Of a stretch of DNA of 64,000 nucleotides, positions 31,612-41,780 are shown piece by piece. Position numbers and translations under genes: made by a program. The number at the start of each line of letters is the position of its first letter. Within the stretch, counting starts at the first letter, position 1. This stretch comes from Platanthera guangdongensis (taxonomy: Eukaryota; Streptophyta; Magnoliopsida; Asparagales; Orchidaceae): the NCBI GenBank assembly GCA_039583875.1, contig CM077165.1, positions 67,072,757 through 67,136,756 on the forward strand. The letters are read 5' to 3'. The notes beneath the pieces are model-generated. The model was not told the origin of the DNA. It searched no databases and worked only from the letters and a program-made list of their open reading frames with translations.

Positions 31612-32586
31612 TTACTGGTAAGAAAAACTTGATATTACAAAAAACTCTGGTTGAGATTTGTATCCTAGTGGATGATATCTTCTAGCTGGTATGATCCAAT
31701 AAGCTAATGTATTAAATGGTTTCATAGATATATTGAAGTTGTTGTTATAGTTATAATTTTTATTAAGTCTTTCTGGGTTCGACGAATTGTTGTGAGTTCG
31801 TCGACCAGAGTTCGACGAATTGGGATGAGATCGTCGATCTCTGCCCAGAGAATGAACATGTTCATTTTTTGTGCCCCACATTCGTCGACCTCTGCTCGAC
31901 GAACCATACAGAGTTCGTCGATCGTAGTTAGACGATTGATTATAGCTAAGATTTTCGTTCAGCGTTTGTCTAGTTGAGTTCGATGAACTGGAAACATTTT
32001 GTCGCTCTGAGTTCGACGAAATCTGCTGAACTTTGTTTTTGCTTGTTTTCTGGTTTCTGTTATTTTGACCTATTGATTTTGGAACAACTTCTAAGGTTTG
32101 TTTATTGTTCATTATTTCTTTCCCTTTAGCTGAAACAAATTTGATAGGGGTTGTCAGAATGTTCTTCTTCAGAATGGGGGGCAAACTTGATGATGCACCA
32201 AAGCCCAGCTTGCCATTCAATCTGGCATTAACTGTGCTTGTAATGTCCATCAGCTTGAGGCTTCTCCCATTGAGAGTCTCCTCAAGTTGTTTAGCCTCAC
32301 ACAACTCAGTGTTTAACATTATAATTTGTTCATTAGCTAAGATTAATTCATCCTTTAACCTATTGTTTTCAGAGTTAACAGTCTCTAGGTTTCCTAGTTT
32401 TTCCCTAAGAGTCTTAATTTCCTTTTCTGAATTTATTAAATCTATGCACATGGTTTTGAATTTCGATTTAAATGATTCAGAATTATAATCAAAAGAAGGT
32501 AATACCTTATCAGCTTCAGAATCTGAAACTACTTCATTGTTAGAATCTTCTTCTTCTGAATGACTCCTGGAGGCATCAATGGCCAT
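31612..32586 (-). CDS. Sire-1 gag-protease linker with coiled coil
   Basis: A 324-aa uninterrupted frame. Residues about 30-115 form a predicted coiled coil (INSEKEIKTLREKLGNLETV, LKDELILANEQIIMLNTELC). Residues about 165-300 are Ser/Asn/Arg-rich (SSSSNSTRQTLNENLSYNQS). The DNA for this last part contains the TTCGTCGA/TCGACGAA palindromes also found in the LTR. Sireviruses have such a long linker. A stop separates it from the protease. Because the full gag-pol frame is broken, this is a relic. Confidence 0.6.
   Translation of the reverse strand: MAIDASRSHSEEEDSNNEVVSDSEADKVLPSFDYNSESFKSKFKTMCIDLINSEKEIKTLREKLGNLETVNSENNRLKDELILANEQIIMLNTELCEAKQLEETLNGRSLKLMDITSTVNARLNGKLGFGASSSLPPILKKNILTTPIKFVSAKGKEIMNNKQTLEVVPKSIGQNNRNQKTSKNKVQQISSNSERQNVSSSSNSTRQTLNENLSYNQSSNYDRRTLYGSSSRGRRMWGTKNEHVHSLGRDRRSHPNSSNSGRRTHNNSSNPERLNKNYNYNNNFNISMKPFNTLAYWIIPARRYHPLGYKSQPEFFVISSFSYQ
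31775..32015 (-). repeat. TTCGTCGA palindromes inside Sire-1 coding sequence
   Basis: Plus-strand view: pairs such as GTTCGTCGA-CCAGAG-TTCGACGAA near 31797-31820 and TTCGTCGA-CCTCTGC-TCGACGAA near 31880-31905, with at least four further half-sites. They lie in frame with the Ser/Asn/Arg-rich linker. Confidence 0.85.
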
Positions 32587-32599
32587 TAGGCAGACTTCT

Positions 32600-33689
32600 T
32601 TGGCCCCTGCCTCTTCTTAATCTTCACTGGAGCTGGAAGATGTTGATTCATCCTCAGTTTCACTCCAGGATTCAGCCACAAAACCTTTCTCCTTCTTCTT
32701 GTATTTGCTGAAGGAAGGCCTGCTGTTGTGCTGTCTTCTTGTGTCCTTCTCTCTTCTCTTCTCCTTCTTCTGATTCTCTGGACACTCAGAGATGAAGTGT
32801 CCAGGTTTCCTGCAACCAAAACACACCACTTCTTTAGTTGGTGTTTTGACATACCTTGGCTTGTCATCCTGCCTGGATGACTTTCTCCTGAAGTATTTCC
32901 TTGCCATCTTATGAAATCTCTTGGCAAATAGAGACATCAGTTCTTAATTCACGATTGGAGTCTCTGTCTCCTCAGCAGCCTTAAAAGCAATGTTGTGCTC
33001 CTTTCTTGCTGGAGGAGGTGTTCTCTGCTCAGCTGCCTCTCTGGTTTTGATCAGCTGTTTATAGGACTTAATCTTTCCTAAGAGAGATTCAGTGGAAATC
33101 TCATTTAGACTTCTGGCCTCCTTGATGGGCCAGATCCTTGAATCCCATGAGCTTGGGAAGCACATAAGGATCTTATCATTCACCTCTATGAGGGTGATGT
33201 CCTTGTCCAAGGTTTTTAGCTCATTGATGATTGAGCTTAACCTGTTATACATATCAGCTACTGTCTCAGCTTCCTCCTTCTTGAAATTCTCATATAGGGA
33301 TATGAGATTGGATCTCCTATCCATCATTTCATCTGCAGATCAAGACACCATTTGATTTAGAGAGTCCTAGATGGCCTTGGCTGATGTGCATTCAGCCACC
33401 TTTTGAAAAATGTCATCAGATATTGTTTGGGCCAGAATATTCATGGCCTTGGCATCAACAATTTTAGCCTTCTTCTGGGCTTCAGTCCACTCAAGTAGTG
33501 GAAATGCATTTATGCTTGAAGGTGTTGTAGATGTGGAGGCAGTGGCTTGAGGAGGACCTATCATAATAGAATTAAAGATATCCTCATCAATATAGTTCAT
33601 GTACAATTTGATTCTTGCCTCCAAATGACAAACTTATTCAGATTGCATACTGGAGGTCTGGTGCTTGCATAATCCTTATTCTGTGCCAT
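32600..33689 (-). pseudogene. Sire-1 gag
   Basis: The ATG at 33689 is about 100 bp after the PBS. A frameshift near 33625 and stops at 33367, 32944 and 32617 break it. Motifs: AMNILAQTISDDIFQKVAEC and YENFKKEEAETVADMYNRLS (copia gag, UBN2-type), then zinc knuckle CFGCRKPGHFISEC (about 32825-32783) and a basic then acidic Ser-rich end. Gag would assemble the particle and bind RNA. Confidence 0.87.
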
Positions 33690-33780
33690 GCTGTGTGTGA
33701 ATGTCTAATAGAAATGAAAAGACAGATCTAACTCAGGATCTTTGGTTCAAGGGTTAGCTTGTACAACCAAGGGAATCCTG

Positions 33781-33791
33781 CTCTAATACCA
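33781..33791 (-). promoter_or_regulatory. Sire-1 primer-binding site
   Basis: Minus-strand TGGTATTAGAG, one change from the iMet PBS TGGTATCAGAG. The LTR ends two bases before it by comparison with Sire-2 and Sire-3. Confidence 0.8.
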
Positions 33792-34023
33792 ATCGAAAGT
33801 GAGGTGTTAGATCTGAAATACTCTATAGGGGGGGGGGGGGTGAATAGAGTATTCTTAAATTCTTTACAGCTTTTGCTTTAAATAAAAACTGTATAATAAA
33901 ATTAATAAAGTACAAGCACAACAATCCTAAAAAGAGGCACAAACACAGCAAGAACAAAAAGAAAGGGCAACCAGACAACACAAGAAATTATAGTGGTTCC
34001 CCGACCTGGGTACATCCACTCTT

Positions 34024-34164
34024 CTACCACCATGGTAGGAATCCACTCAGATTTTTGATCAGGTGCCTGACACCAATGAGCTTTTGATCAGGTGCTCAAA
34101 AACCAAACCTCAAGTCTTTTGGTCAGGTGACTTGCAAGCATGAATAACTTTTGAAGGGAGTTAT
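34024..34164 (-). repeat. Sire-1 leader hairpin array
   Basis: Consecutive stems (plus-strand view): CTACCA / TGGTAG (34024-34038), TGAGC / GCTCA (34077-34098), CAAGT / ACTTG (34111-34134), ATAACT / AGTTAT (34144-34164), and a weaker TCAG / CTGA before the second. The loops share TTTTGATCAGGT or TTTTGGTCAGGT, while the stems are unrelated to each other. It lies about 500-650 nt downstream of the TATA box, so it would be in the RNA. Confidence 0.75.
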
Positions 34165-34656
34165 AAACCTTTATACAGTGGGGGCATGAGAGATGATATT
34201 GTCCTCTCTTTCTCAATATACAACTGAGAAGACTTAAGTGGAAATGATATTAGCAAAGAGCTCCCCCTGAGATGTAGAATGGTTCAGGAAAAACTGGAGC
34301 TTTGCTTCAGGGTGAAATTTCTTCAATCTTTATCATCCTTGACCAGAAAGTATTCAGGAACTTCTTGACAGATGGATTTGTTGATGTCCTTTGAAGTGTC
34401 CTGGAGTGTTGAAGAAAGAAGACTCTTGATTTTGATTTGGTATTCTTCTTCTTCAGATAGCTGATGTTCTTTTGGTCTAGGGCTTCTTTTCTATATCAGA
34501 GTTCTCTTTTTTTATCAGAGTTCTGTCAAGAGAGAATAACAGAGAATTCCTTGTTGCAGACTGACTGACTGTGTATCTATGTTGTCTCTATATCTCTATA
34601 TGTCTCTCTCTGTATGTATCTTTATTCCCTTCTATCTAGGAAAGGAGAGGAAATTT

Positions 34657-34664
34657 CTTTTATA
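34657..34664 (-). promoter_or_regulatory. Sire-1 LTR TATA box
   Basis: Minus-strand TATAAAAG, about 240 bp downstream of the CGTCGA array. Confidence 0.55.
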
Positions 34665-34904
34665 TTTCCTGTCAAGAAATTCCCTTTCGAAATTTGAATT
34701 CCTCTGCATTAATTGCTGACGGCCTTGAGAATAAACTGCATTGATTTATTTCCCTAATTGTCCCATGGAAAAATGACAAGAAATAATCCTGGATAAGACC
34801 ATAATCAATGCTCTGTTTAACGGTTATATTCAGAGAATATTTTAGCATTGATTACTCAGGAATTATTGCAATAGGAAGGGGACAGAATGAAGGAAATAAC
34901 TAAG

Positions 34905-35510
34905 TCTGGATTCGTCGAATAGAGAACAGAAATTGTCGAGCTGAGTCCACAGTTCATCGAGCTGAGAAGCTGTGTCCGTCGACCAGATGGATTCTGTTCG
35001 TCGAGCTGAGTTCCAAGATCATCGAGTAGAGAGTAGAATTTCATTGATTAGAAACTTTGACAATTCTGCGTATGGAGTTCGTCGAGCTGATAACTGGTTT
35101 CGTCGACTGAAGTTCAGCAAAGTATTACTGGACTTAGAATATTTTAGATGCTTCTAGAATGAAGTGTTGAAGTGAAGTATCCAGAAATTGTCGACCTGAG
35201 AATTTGTTTCGTCGAGCTGAGAATCTTGAATTCGTCGACTGGAGATGATTCTGGACTTAGGAAACTGAGAGGCTTCTGAATTAATAAGTTGAAGTAGAGA
35301 ATCCAAAAATCGTCGACTAGAGAACTAAGTTCGTCGACTGGAGTCTAGAGAATAAAGTCTGGACTTGGAATGCTGAAGGTGAAGTCCAAAGATCGTCGAC
35401 CTGAGAATCAAGTTTGTCGAGCTCAGCTCAGAGAATTTTCTCTGAGAACGTCGAGCTGAGCACGACAATCGTCGACCTGAGTTCGAAGAACATCGAACTC
35501 ATTTTACCGA
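34905..35510 (-). repeat. CGTCGA array in Sire-1 LTR U3
   Basis: About twenty sites of the type TCGTCGAGCTGAG, TCGTCGACCTGAG or TCGTCGACTGGAG at 20-60 bp spacing, mostly in one orientation on the plus strand. The cores contain the palindrome GTCGAC or pair with TCGACGA sites. Confidence 0.85.
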
Positions 35511-35689
35511 GTCTTTGGAAATTTTCTAAGTCTTGAGTCTCTGGCAGTCTGATGATGGCTGGTCCATGAGATGTTGAAACTAAGGACTTGGCCTAGACTC
35601 TAGAATACAACTATGACCCTGGCTATACAAGATGGGTCACAAGATCCTAACTTAGTGAACCTAGCCCAAATCAAACTAGGGAACCAACA

Positions 35690-36334
35690 CTAGCCGCCAG
35701 CCCGCCTTGGAGCAGGCATCGGCGGGTCGCGATGGCCTGGCTCGCGCTTGTCTAAGGAGAGAAGGCGAGCTACAGGAGTCAGGTCGCACCCACGCCATGG
35801 GGGGGGGGGGTGGAGAGTAGTGGCAAGCTGACCTTCATATCCTTGGGACCTACCCAGTGGGGCCCAGAGGTAAAATATCCTGGATGCCACTCCTATGGGT
35901 GCGAATAGCTTGTTAGAACAGCAGAGTTGCGCTGTTGGCAGACCAAGTTGGGTTGCACATAGCTGTTCAAAATAGTGGAGGTTGGCTATTTGTAGGCCGT
36001 TTTCAGAAATCTATAAATAGGACCCAAGGGGCACCTCAGAAGGCACGCTTTCATGCTCACTTGCTCCCTAATTTTTAGCGCTTTCTGAGGTAGCCTTAGC
36101 TCGGCCTTTGGCTAAGGAGGGGAAGTGTTCTAAGATCTTCTGGGTGTGTGGTCGGTCCTCCACGCCAAACCCTTGTGTCAGTTCTTCTTTATTTCCTTTG
36201 TCATTTTGCTTGAAGGAAAGAAGTAGGTGCGCGATAACCCCTTCCCCAAGGGTGAACTACACAAGAGACCGAATTTCGGTTTCCACAGATATCCCTTATG
36301 GTCTTCACACTCTGCAAGAAAGAGTAATTCCTTC
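35690..36334 (+). repeat. Orphan LTR fragment (gypsy-like)
   Basis: GC-rich start (35690-35880, with a G12 run at 35799-35810), then TATA box TATAAATA at 36012-36019 and a pyrimidine-rich downstream part to 36334. No partner LTR in the window. It abuts Sire-1 on the left and the truncated pol of Sire-2 on the right. Its composition resembles the split transposon gene region, so it may be part of that element; unproven. Confidence 0.5.
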
Positions 36335-37600
36335 AACTTAATCAGGGAAAGAGCAGCTGAAGCTTTACCAAGTTCAACATACCCAACTCAAATTTGCAGG
36401 TGTTGAACTTTGTTTTATCTTGTGGCTTACTAAAGATGTCAGCCACTTGCTTGTCTGCAGGGACAAGCTCAAGACTGATATCTTCACATTCCACATGCAC
36501 TATAATAAAATGATATCTTATCTAAATATGTTTTGTCCTACTGTGTGGGACAGGATTCACAATTGAGATGACTCTTGTAGAATCACAAAATAAAGGACTT
36601 CTACTTATCTGGAGGTTATAGTCCTGGAGCTGATGTTGGATCCACAACAACTGTGCACATCAACTCCCAACAAAAATATACTCTGATTCTACAGTTGAGA
36701 TTGCAAAACTTGTTTGCTTCTTGCTGCTCCAAGACACTAGTGTTCCTCCTAAGAACTGACAGGTGCCTAGTGTGCTCTTCCTGTCATCTCTACAACCTAC
36801 AAAGTCTGAATCTGAATAGCCCGTTAGATCAAAATACACATTTCTAGGGTATCATAGGCCAAGATCTGGTGTGCCCTTAAGATACCTCAAAATTCTCTTA
36901 GCAGCAGATTAGTGAGATTCTTCAGGGCTAGCTTGATACCTAACACAAACACAGGTAGCATACATGATGTTTGTCCTACTTGTAGTAAGGAATAGAAGGG
37001 AGCCAATTATCCCTCTATACAAAGTTTCATCAGCAGGTTTCCCTGCCTTATCTTTGACTATAGATATACGTGACCCCATGGGAGTTTTCATAGTCGAGGC
37101 ATTCTCCATTCCAAACTTTTTAATCAACTCCTAAGTGAACTTAGAATGGGATATGGAGAAGCGATCATCAGTGTGTCTAACTTGGAGTCCCAAGAAGAAC
37201 TAGAGCTCAGTCATACTACTCATCTCAAACTTCCCTTGCATAAGTTTAGCAAACTTCCTGCAAAGGTTATCATCAGTAGATCCAAAGATTATGTCATCTA
37301 CATAAATCTGGATTAGGATGATCTTACCCTTAGATTCCCTTAGGAATAGGGTATTGTCTATCTTCCCCATTGAGAATTTGTTCTCAATGAGAAAGCTAGA
37401 AAATATCTCAAACCATGCTCTAGGGGCTTGTTTCAACCTATATAGAGCTTTCCTAAGTCTATAAACAAATTCAGGTGAGTTAGAGTCTACAAAACATGGA
37501 GGCTGTTCAACATAAACCTCTTCATTTAAATAACCATTTTGAAAGACTGACTTCACCTCCATCTGCTAGACTTTGAAACTATTGTGTACATCATATGCAA
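36335..37600 (-). pseudogene. Sire-2 RT and RNase H
   Basis: Minus strand: [19 protein letters not shown] and [17 protein letters not shown], then catalytic [12 protein letters not shown] (about 37320-37285) and [11 protein letters not shown] followed by a stop at 37200. Next KKFGMENASTMKTPMG and LYRGIIGSLLFLTTSRTN (37127-36909). RNase H reads LTGYSDSDFVGCRDDRKST and HSRTKHI with several stops. It ends near 36340. Confidence 0.88.
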
Positions 37601-38813
37601 GGAACAGTCTGATGGCTTTCAATCTATCTGCTGTGGCAAAGGTTTGATCAAAATCAATACCTTCTTCTTGTCTGTATCCTATAGCCACCAACCTAGCCTT
37701 GTTCTTGATTATAATGTCATTTTCATCAAGCTTATTACTATAGATCCACTCGACTCTAATGACATTATGTCCTTATGGTCTGGGAACTACCTTCCAGACC
37801 TTACACCTTTTAAACTAGTTCAGTTCCTCTTGCATTGCTACAATCCAAACTGATCTATGTTGACCTCTTCATATCTCTTGGGCTCAACCTGTGACAGGAA
37901 ACTAGAATACAAAGCTGTACTCAGACTTTTACTCCTTGTGACTACTCCTTGGCTGGTATCACCAAAGATCTAGTATCTTGTATGATCTCTTAAATGCTTG
38001 ACTGCTAGAGACAATCTTGCTTCAGCTTCCTGATCTTCATTATCTTTACTTTGTTTATCATCATCCACAACCTATTTGCCTTGTGCTTCCTCTGGAATGC
38101 ACACTCTGTTAGATTCATCTTGAACTAATGGAGCAGCTTCCTTGATAGTCACCTTGTCCATCATCAGCTCAGTATATACAGGACTAGAAGAGGAGCTTGG
38201 AAGTTCACTGTTAATCGTTGTGGACTCATCAAAAACTACATGAATAGACTCTTCTACAACTTGATTTTTCAATTTGTAGATCCTATAGGCCTTGCTATGA
38301 TTGTTGTACCCAACAAAAATCCCTTCATAGGACTTGGCAGCAAACTTAGTCACATAGGACTTTCCATTATTTAACATACAACATTTACCACCAAAGATCC
38401 TGAAATAGCTCAGGTTTGGTTTTCTGCCCTTCAATGTCTCATAAGGACTCTTCTTGTGGCAAAGCATGTCATGCATTTAGACTGAAATTCAGTCTCATGA
38501 TCACTTCTAATTTTGACTAAAGTACTGTCAAATTCATTCTGAATTTACTTGACAAATGTCTTAAAGACATCATGGGTTTTAGACTTCTTCCTAAGAAAGA
38601 AAACCCAAGCAAATTTGGAAAAGTCATCAATGACCACAAGGGTGTAGACTTTTCTACCTAGAATATGAACCAGCATAGGACCAAACAACTCCATATGCAG
38701 GAGGTATAAGCAGCTCACCAAGTCTTTGGTCCTAATGCCCTTGAAGGAGGTCTTAGTATGTTTGCCCTTTTGGAATGCAGAGCAGATACCCTCCTTAGTG
38801 CATTTCATCTTAG
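37601..38813 (-). pseudogene. Sire-2 integrase and linker, with deletion
   Basis: The frame starts at the solo LTR edge (KMKCTKEGICSAFQKGKHTK). The core has MELFGPMLVHILGRKVYTLV and VIDDFSKFAWVFFLRKKSK (38813-38545), then SDHETEFQSKCMT. It joins directly to CHKKSPYETLKGRKPN. Compared with Sire-3 about 75 codons are missing, including the third catalytic residue. 38476-38072 is the C-terminal part; 37601-38071 is a degenerate linker and RT start. Confidence 0.87.
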
Positions 38814-40052
38814 TGTAACGCCCCCACTCATCATATGGCATATAACGGTGGTTCCGGCTTGGGCCCCACGCCATATGTCACAGACAAGTGGAGGAATTAC
38901 TTGTGGAAATCAAAATCTATTCGCATTCTAACACAAAGCATTCTAGCGCATCATTTTAAGTTACCATGAACTCAACTCAAAGAATGTCCACTACTATATA
39001 AACTCCAAATTTATATATCCAAACCAGGAATGCATACAACGCACACACACATAGCCTTAAGGCCTTACAGGTTTCTCTTTACACAAATACAGCTTCGTAA
39101 ATCAGCACGCAGGCCAGCCACACATGAAATCCAAACACTTCGCCCGGCCTTCAAGGGCCTTATGTAGCAAGCCGCCATTCTGCTCATTCATTTCAAGCAT
39201 CAGCACCTGCAATTAGATATCCACCAAGAGCGGCAAACAAAGTAATGGTCAGCTTTAGCTGACCAATTATAACGACCCTACCCCTTACCCGGTGCAGTGG
39301 TTCCTTCCCTGTATGCATTGCCATCATCATACCTATCAGGCTAGCAAATCTACCAATCACAATCATATCACTAATGCCAGTATCCATCAGACGCTCCGTG
39401 CACTAAGGGCACCTTCTTGGTGTACCGGATATCCCAATCATACACCAAGAAGGTGCTATGAGTGCACGGAGCGTCTAGTGGATACCGGCATTTGTAATAT
39501 GATTGTGATTTGTAGATTTGCTAGCTTGATAGCTATGATGATGACAATGCATACAGGGAAGGAACCACTGCCCCGGGTAAGGGTAGGGTCGTTATAATTG
39601 GTCAGCTAAAGCTGACCATTACTTTGTTTGCCACTCTTGGTGGATATCTAATTGCAGGTGCTGATGCTTCAAATGAATGAGCGGAATGGCGGCTTGCTGC
39701 TTAAGGCCCTTGAAGGCCGGGCGAAGTGTTTGGATTTCATGTGTGGCCGGCTTGCGTGCCGATGTACGAAGATGTATTTGTGTAAAGAGAAACCTGTAAT
39801 GCCTTAAGGCCGTGTGTGTGTGTGTGTGTTGTATACATTCTGGGTTTAGATATATAAATTTGTAGTTTATATAGTAGTGGACATTCTTTGAGTTGAGTTC
39901 ATGGTAACTTAAAATGCTGCGCTAGAATGCTTTGTGTTAGGATGCGAATATATTTTTATTTTCACAAGTAATTCCGCCACTTGTCTGTGACATATGGCAT
40001 GGGGCACCGGCCGGATCCACCGTTATATGCGACGTGACGAGTGGGGGCGTTA
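38814..40052. repeat. Long inverted repeat, arms of about 611 bp, 16-nt spacer
   Basis: Left arm 38814-39424 and right arm 39441-40052 are complementary along their length with scattered differences. The centre is CTTGGTGTA-spacer-TACACCAAG. The right arm has a longer GT microsatellite (39812-39829). A TATATCAGAGCA sequence after the right arm (40057-40068) resembles an iMet PBS, so each arm may be a small LTR. Confidence 0.85.
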
Positions 40053-40699
40053 AAAGTTATATCAGAGCAAAGAGCACCCGCAGCGCTCAACGGGCTTGAC
40101 CGAAGCCTCTACTCATCCAGAAGCAACATCACATATCGTTAATTCATCCAATACACAAAGCACATATTTCATAGCGTTAAATCCACAGATTCTTCTCCGG
40201 TTTACCCAGAATCATCACCAATCCAGACTACTGGTCCAGATGGGCTTCACACAGCATGCCTATGCCGTACTCCACACTTCAGGCTCTAGATGCAGACTCA
40301 ACCAAGGAATCGCTTACGAGATCCACCTCTGGGTGGAGGATTCCACGCACATGCATACAGAAAGGACTTCGATGTCCAAGAAGGAGATCGTTACCCTTGA
40401 ATATCTCTTCGACGCCATGAAGTAGCCAGATGGAAGTCACCACCTCGGCATTGCCTTCACGAATCCGCTCTCAGATCTTCACTCCGCACTCCACAGCTCC
40501 TCCAGCAGCTGGTTTTCCTTCCTCCTTTCCTTCCGTTGGCCTCTCTCTCTCTTTCTCTCTCTTGGAATGAGAAGAAGAAGAAGGAGATGAAATAAAGAGA
40601 TAACTCTTCATTTTTTGACAATATAACCACATGGAAGGAGCCTGAACCAGTGGATCTAAGATCATGGAATCGAATGGCTCAGAATTTTCCAGAAAAGTC

Positions 40700-41165
40700 T
40701 GAACATGGCCTGACACGCCCTGTGACATGCCCGTGTCACAGGCCGTGTCACATAAGCGGCAGCCCACCGACTCAAATCCAACCAGTACACGGTCGTATGA
40801 CATGACCGTGTCACACCCTACATGCCCGTGTCACACCATACACGCCTGTATCATGCCCGACACGCCCGTATTGACCACCCGTGTACGTCACTCAACGTAT
40901 CTCAGTTTCACCCGAGAGACACACGACCCGGGAACATGCCCGTGTCCCTGGCCGTGTGCACCTGGATACACCCGTGTCCCGTAACACATGGATTCCTGAC
41001 GGAAACCCATGATGGACACGCCCTGTGACATGCCCATGTCACAGTCCGTGTACCCTGCATTCGACGATCGTCGACCCAAAATTTGTCGACCACAAGCCCA
41101 ACTACTCAAGCCAAACCTGACACGCCCTGGTACATGCCCGTGTCCCAGGCCGTGTCACCCAACCT
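40700..41165 (-). repeat. Palindrome array in the solo LTR
   Basis: Units such as GACACGCCCTGTGACATGCC followed by CGTGTCACAGGCCGTGTCA, plus ACGATCGTCGACC near 41055. Same motif style as Gyp-1 and LARD. Confidence 0.85.
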
Positions 41166-41194
41166 GAAACACAAATTGACTTTGGGGTGTTACA

Positions 41195-41780
41195 CTTAGG
41201 ACCATTCCTAACTAGCTCTTCACTAAAGTGATTGCTCATGGTTTTATAATTCAGATGAACTAGCCTCTTGTGCCACTGGATAAAGTATGAGGCTTTCTCA
41301 TCTGCAACTAGGCATACATGGGAGTCTATATCTAAAGATAAAAAATTTAAACAATAGATGTTCCCACTCCTAGTGCCTGTCAAGATGACATCTTGGCCAC
41401 TTGACCTCTTAAACTGGCACTCATCATTGTAAAATGAGGTGACATAGCCTAGATGACATAACTGTCTTATGTTTATTAGGTTATGTTGCAAACCTTCCAC
41501 ATAAGCTACTTTGGTGATAGTGACTATGCCATTAGCGATCTTACCATACCCTTTGGTGACTCCTTTGTCTGAACCACCAAAGATAACATTGGGTCCATCC
41601 TTCACTGGAGTATAGTCCTTGTTCCAGTATGTCCATGAAACAACCACTGTCAAAGTACCATATAGGGGTATGGGCACTTGGACTAACCTGCAAAATATAT
41701 TTACTTTACCTTAGCACCCCAATATTTATAGGGTGCTTGGTGCATGTCAGTCTAAAAATGAACATGTCCACCAATAGTTT
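41195..41780 (-). pseudogene. Sire-2 protease end and GAG-pre-integrase
   Basis: Minus strand: GPNVIFGGSDKGVTKGYGKI, YVEGLQHNLINIRQLCHLGY and IQWHKRLVHLNYKTMSNHF. This is the region between protease and integrase in copia. The frame is interrupted by the solo LTR at 41194. The protease DSG motif itself is altered near 41640. Confidence 0.82.

Larger units (their letters stand above)
20692..35689 (-). mobile_element. Sire-1: Sirevirus-like copia, 3' LTR missing
   Basis: Minus strand: 5' LTR 33794-35689, iMet PBS, gag with zinc knuckle and long coiled coil, protease, integrase, RT, RNase H, then an extra ORF. NA-1 (23753-29589) is inserted in RT. The long LTR, long gag-protease linker and ORF after pol fit the Sirevirus group. 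No copy of the LTR start (TGTTGGTTCCC) is found at the low end, so the 3' LTR was lost at the 20692 junction. Confidence 0.85.
33794..35689 (-). repeat. Sire-1 5' LTR (about 1.9 kb)
   Basis: Minus-strand start TGTTGGTTCCC at 35689. The low end is set at 33794 by homology with Sire-2/3 (TTTCA there, TTTCG here); an alternative TAACA end is at 33805. U3 has the CGTCGA array (34905-35510), TATA at 34657-34664, a transcribed hairpin array (34024-34164) and a C13 run (minus strand) at 33828-33840 within a conserved ATTCACCCCC motif. Confidence 0.85.
38814..41194 (-). mobile_element. Solo LTR with a long internal inverted repeat
   Basis: Bounded by perfect TSD CTTAG (38809-38813, 41195-41199). Minus-strand ends TGTAACACCCC...GGGCGTTACA. 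No coding domain. It has a palindrome array near its start (40700-41165), an AG-rich stretch (40430-40610), and at the other end two arms of 611 and 612 bp in inverted orientation. Style and end sequences resemble the Gyp-1 LTR, so it is probably a gypsy solo LTR. Confidence 0.8.

Noticed and set aside
22561..35689. Integrated pararetrovirus
   Set aside because: Domain order protease-integrase-RT-RNase H, LTRs and iMet PBS are those of copia; there is no movement or coat protein.
38814..40052. Assembly artefact producing the inverted repeat
   Set aside because: Arms differ at many positions and by a microsatellite length, and the insertion has a perfect TSD.
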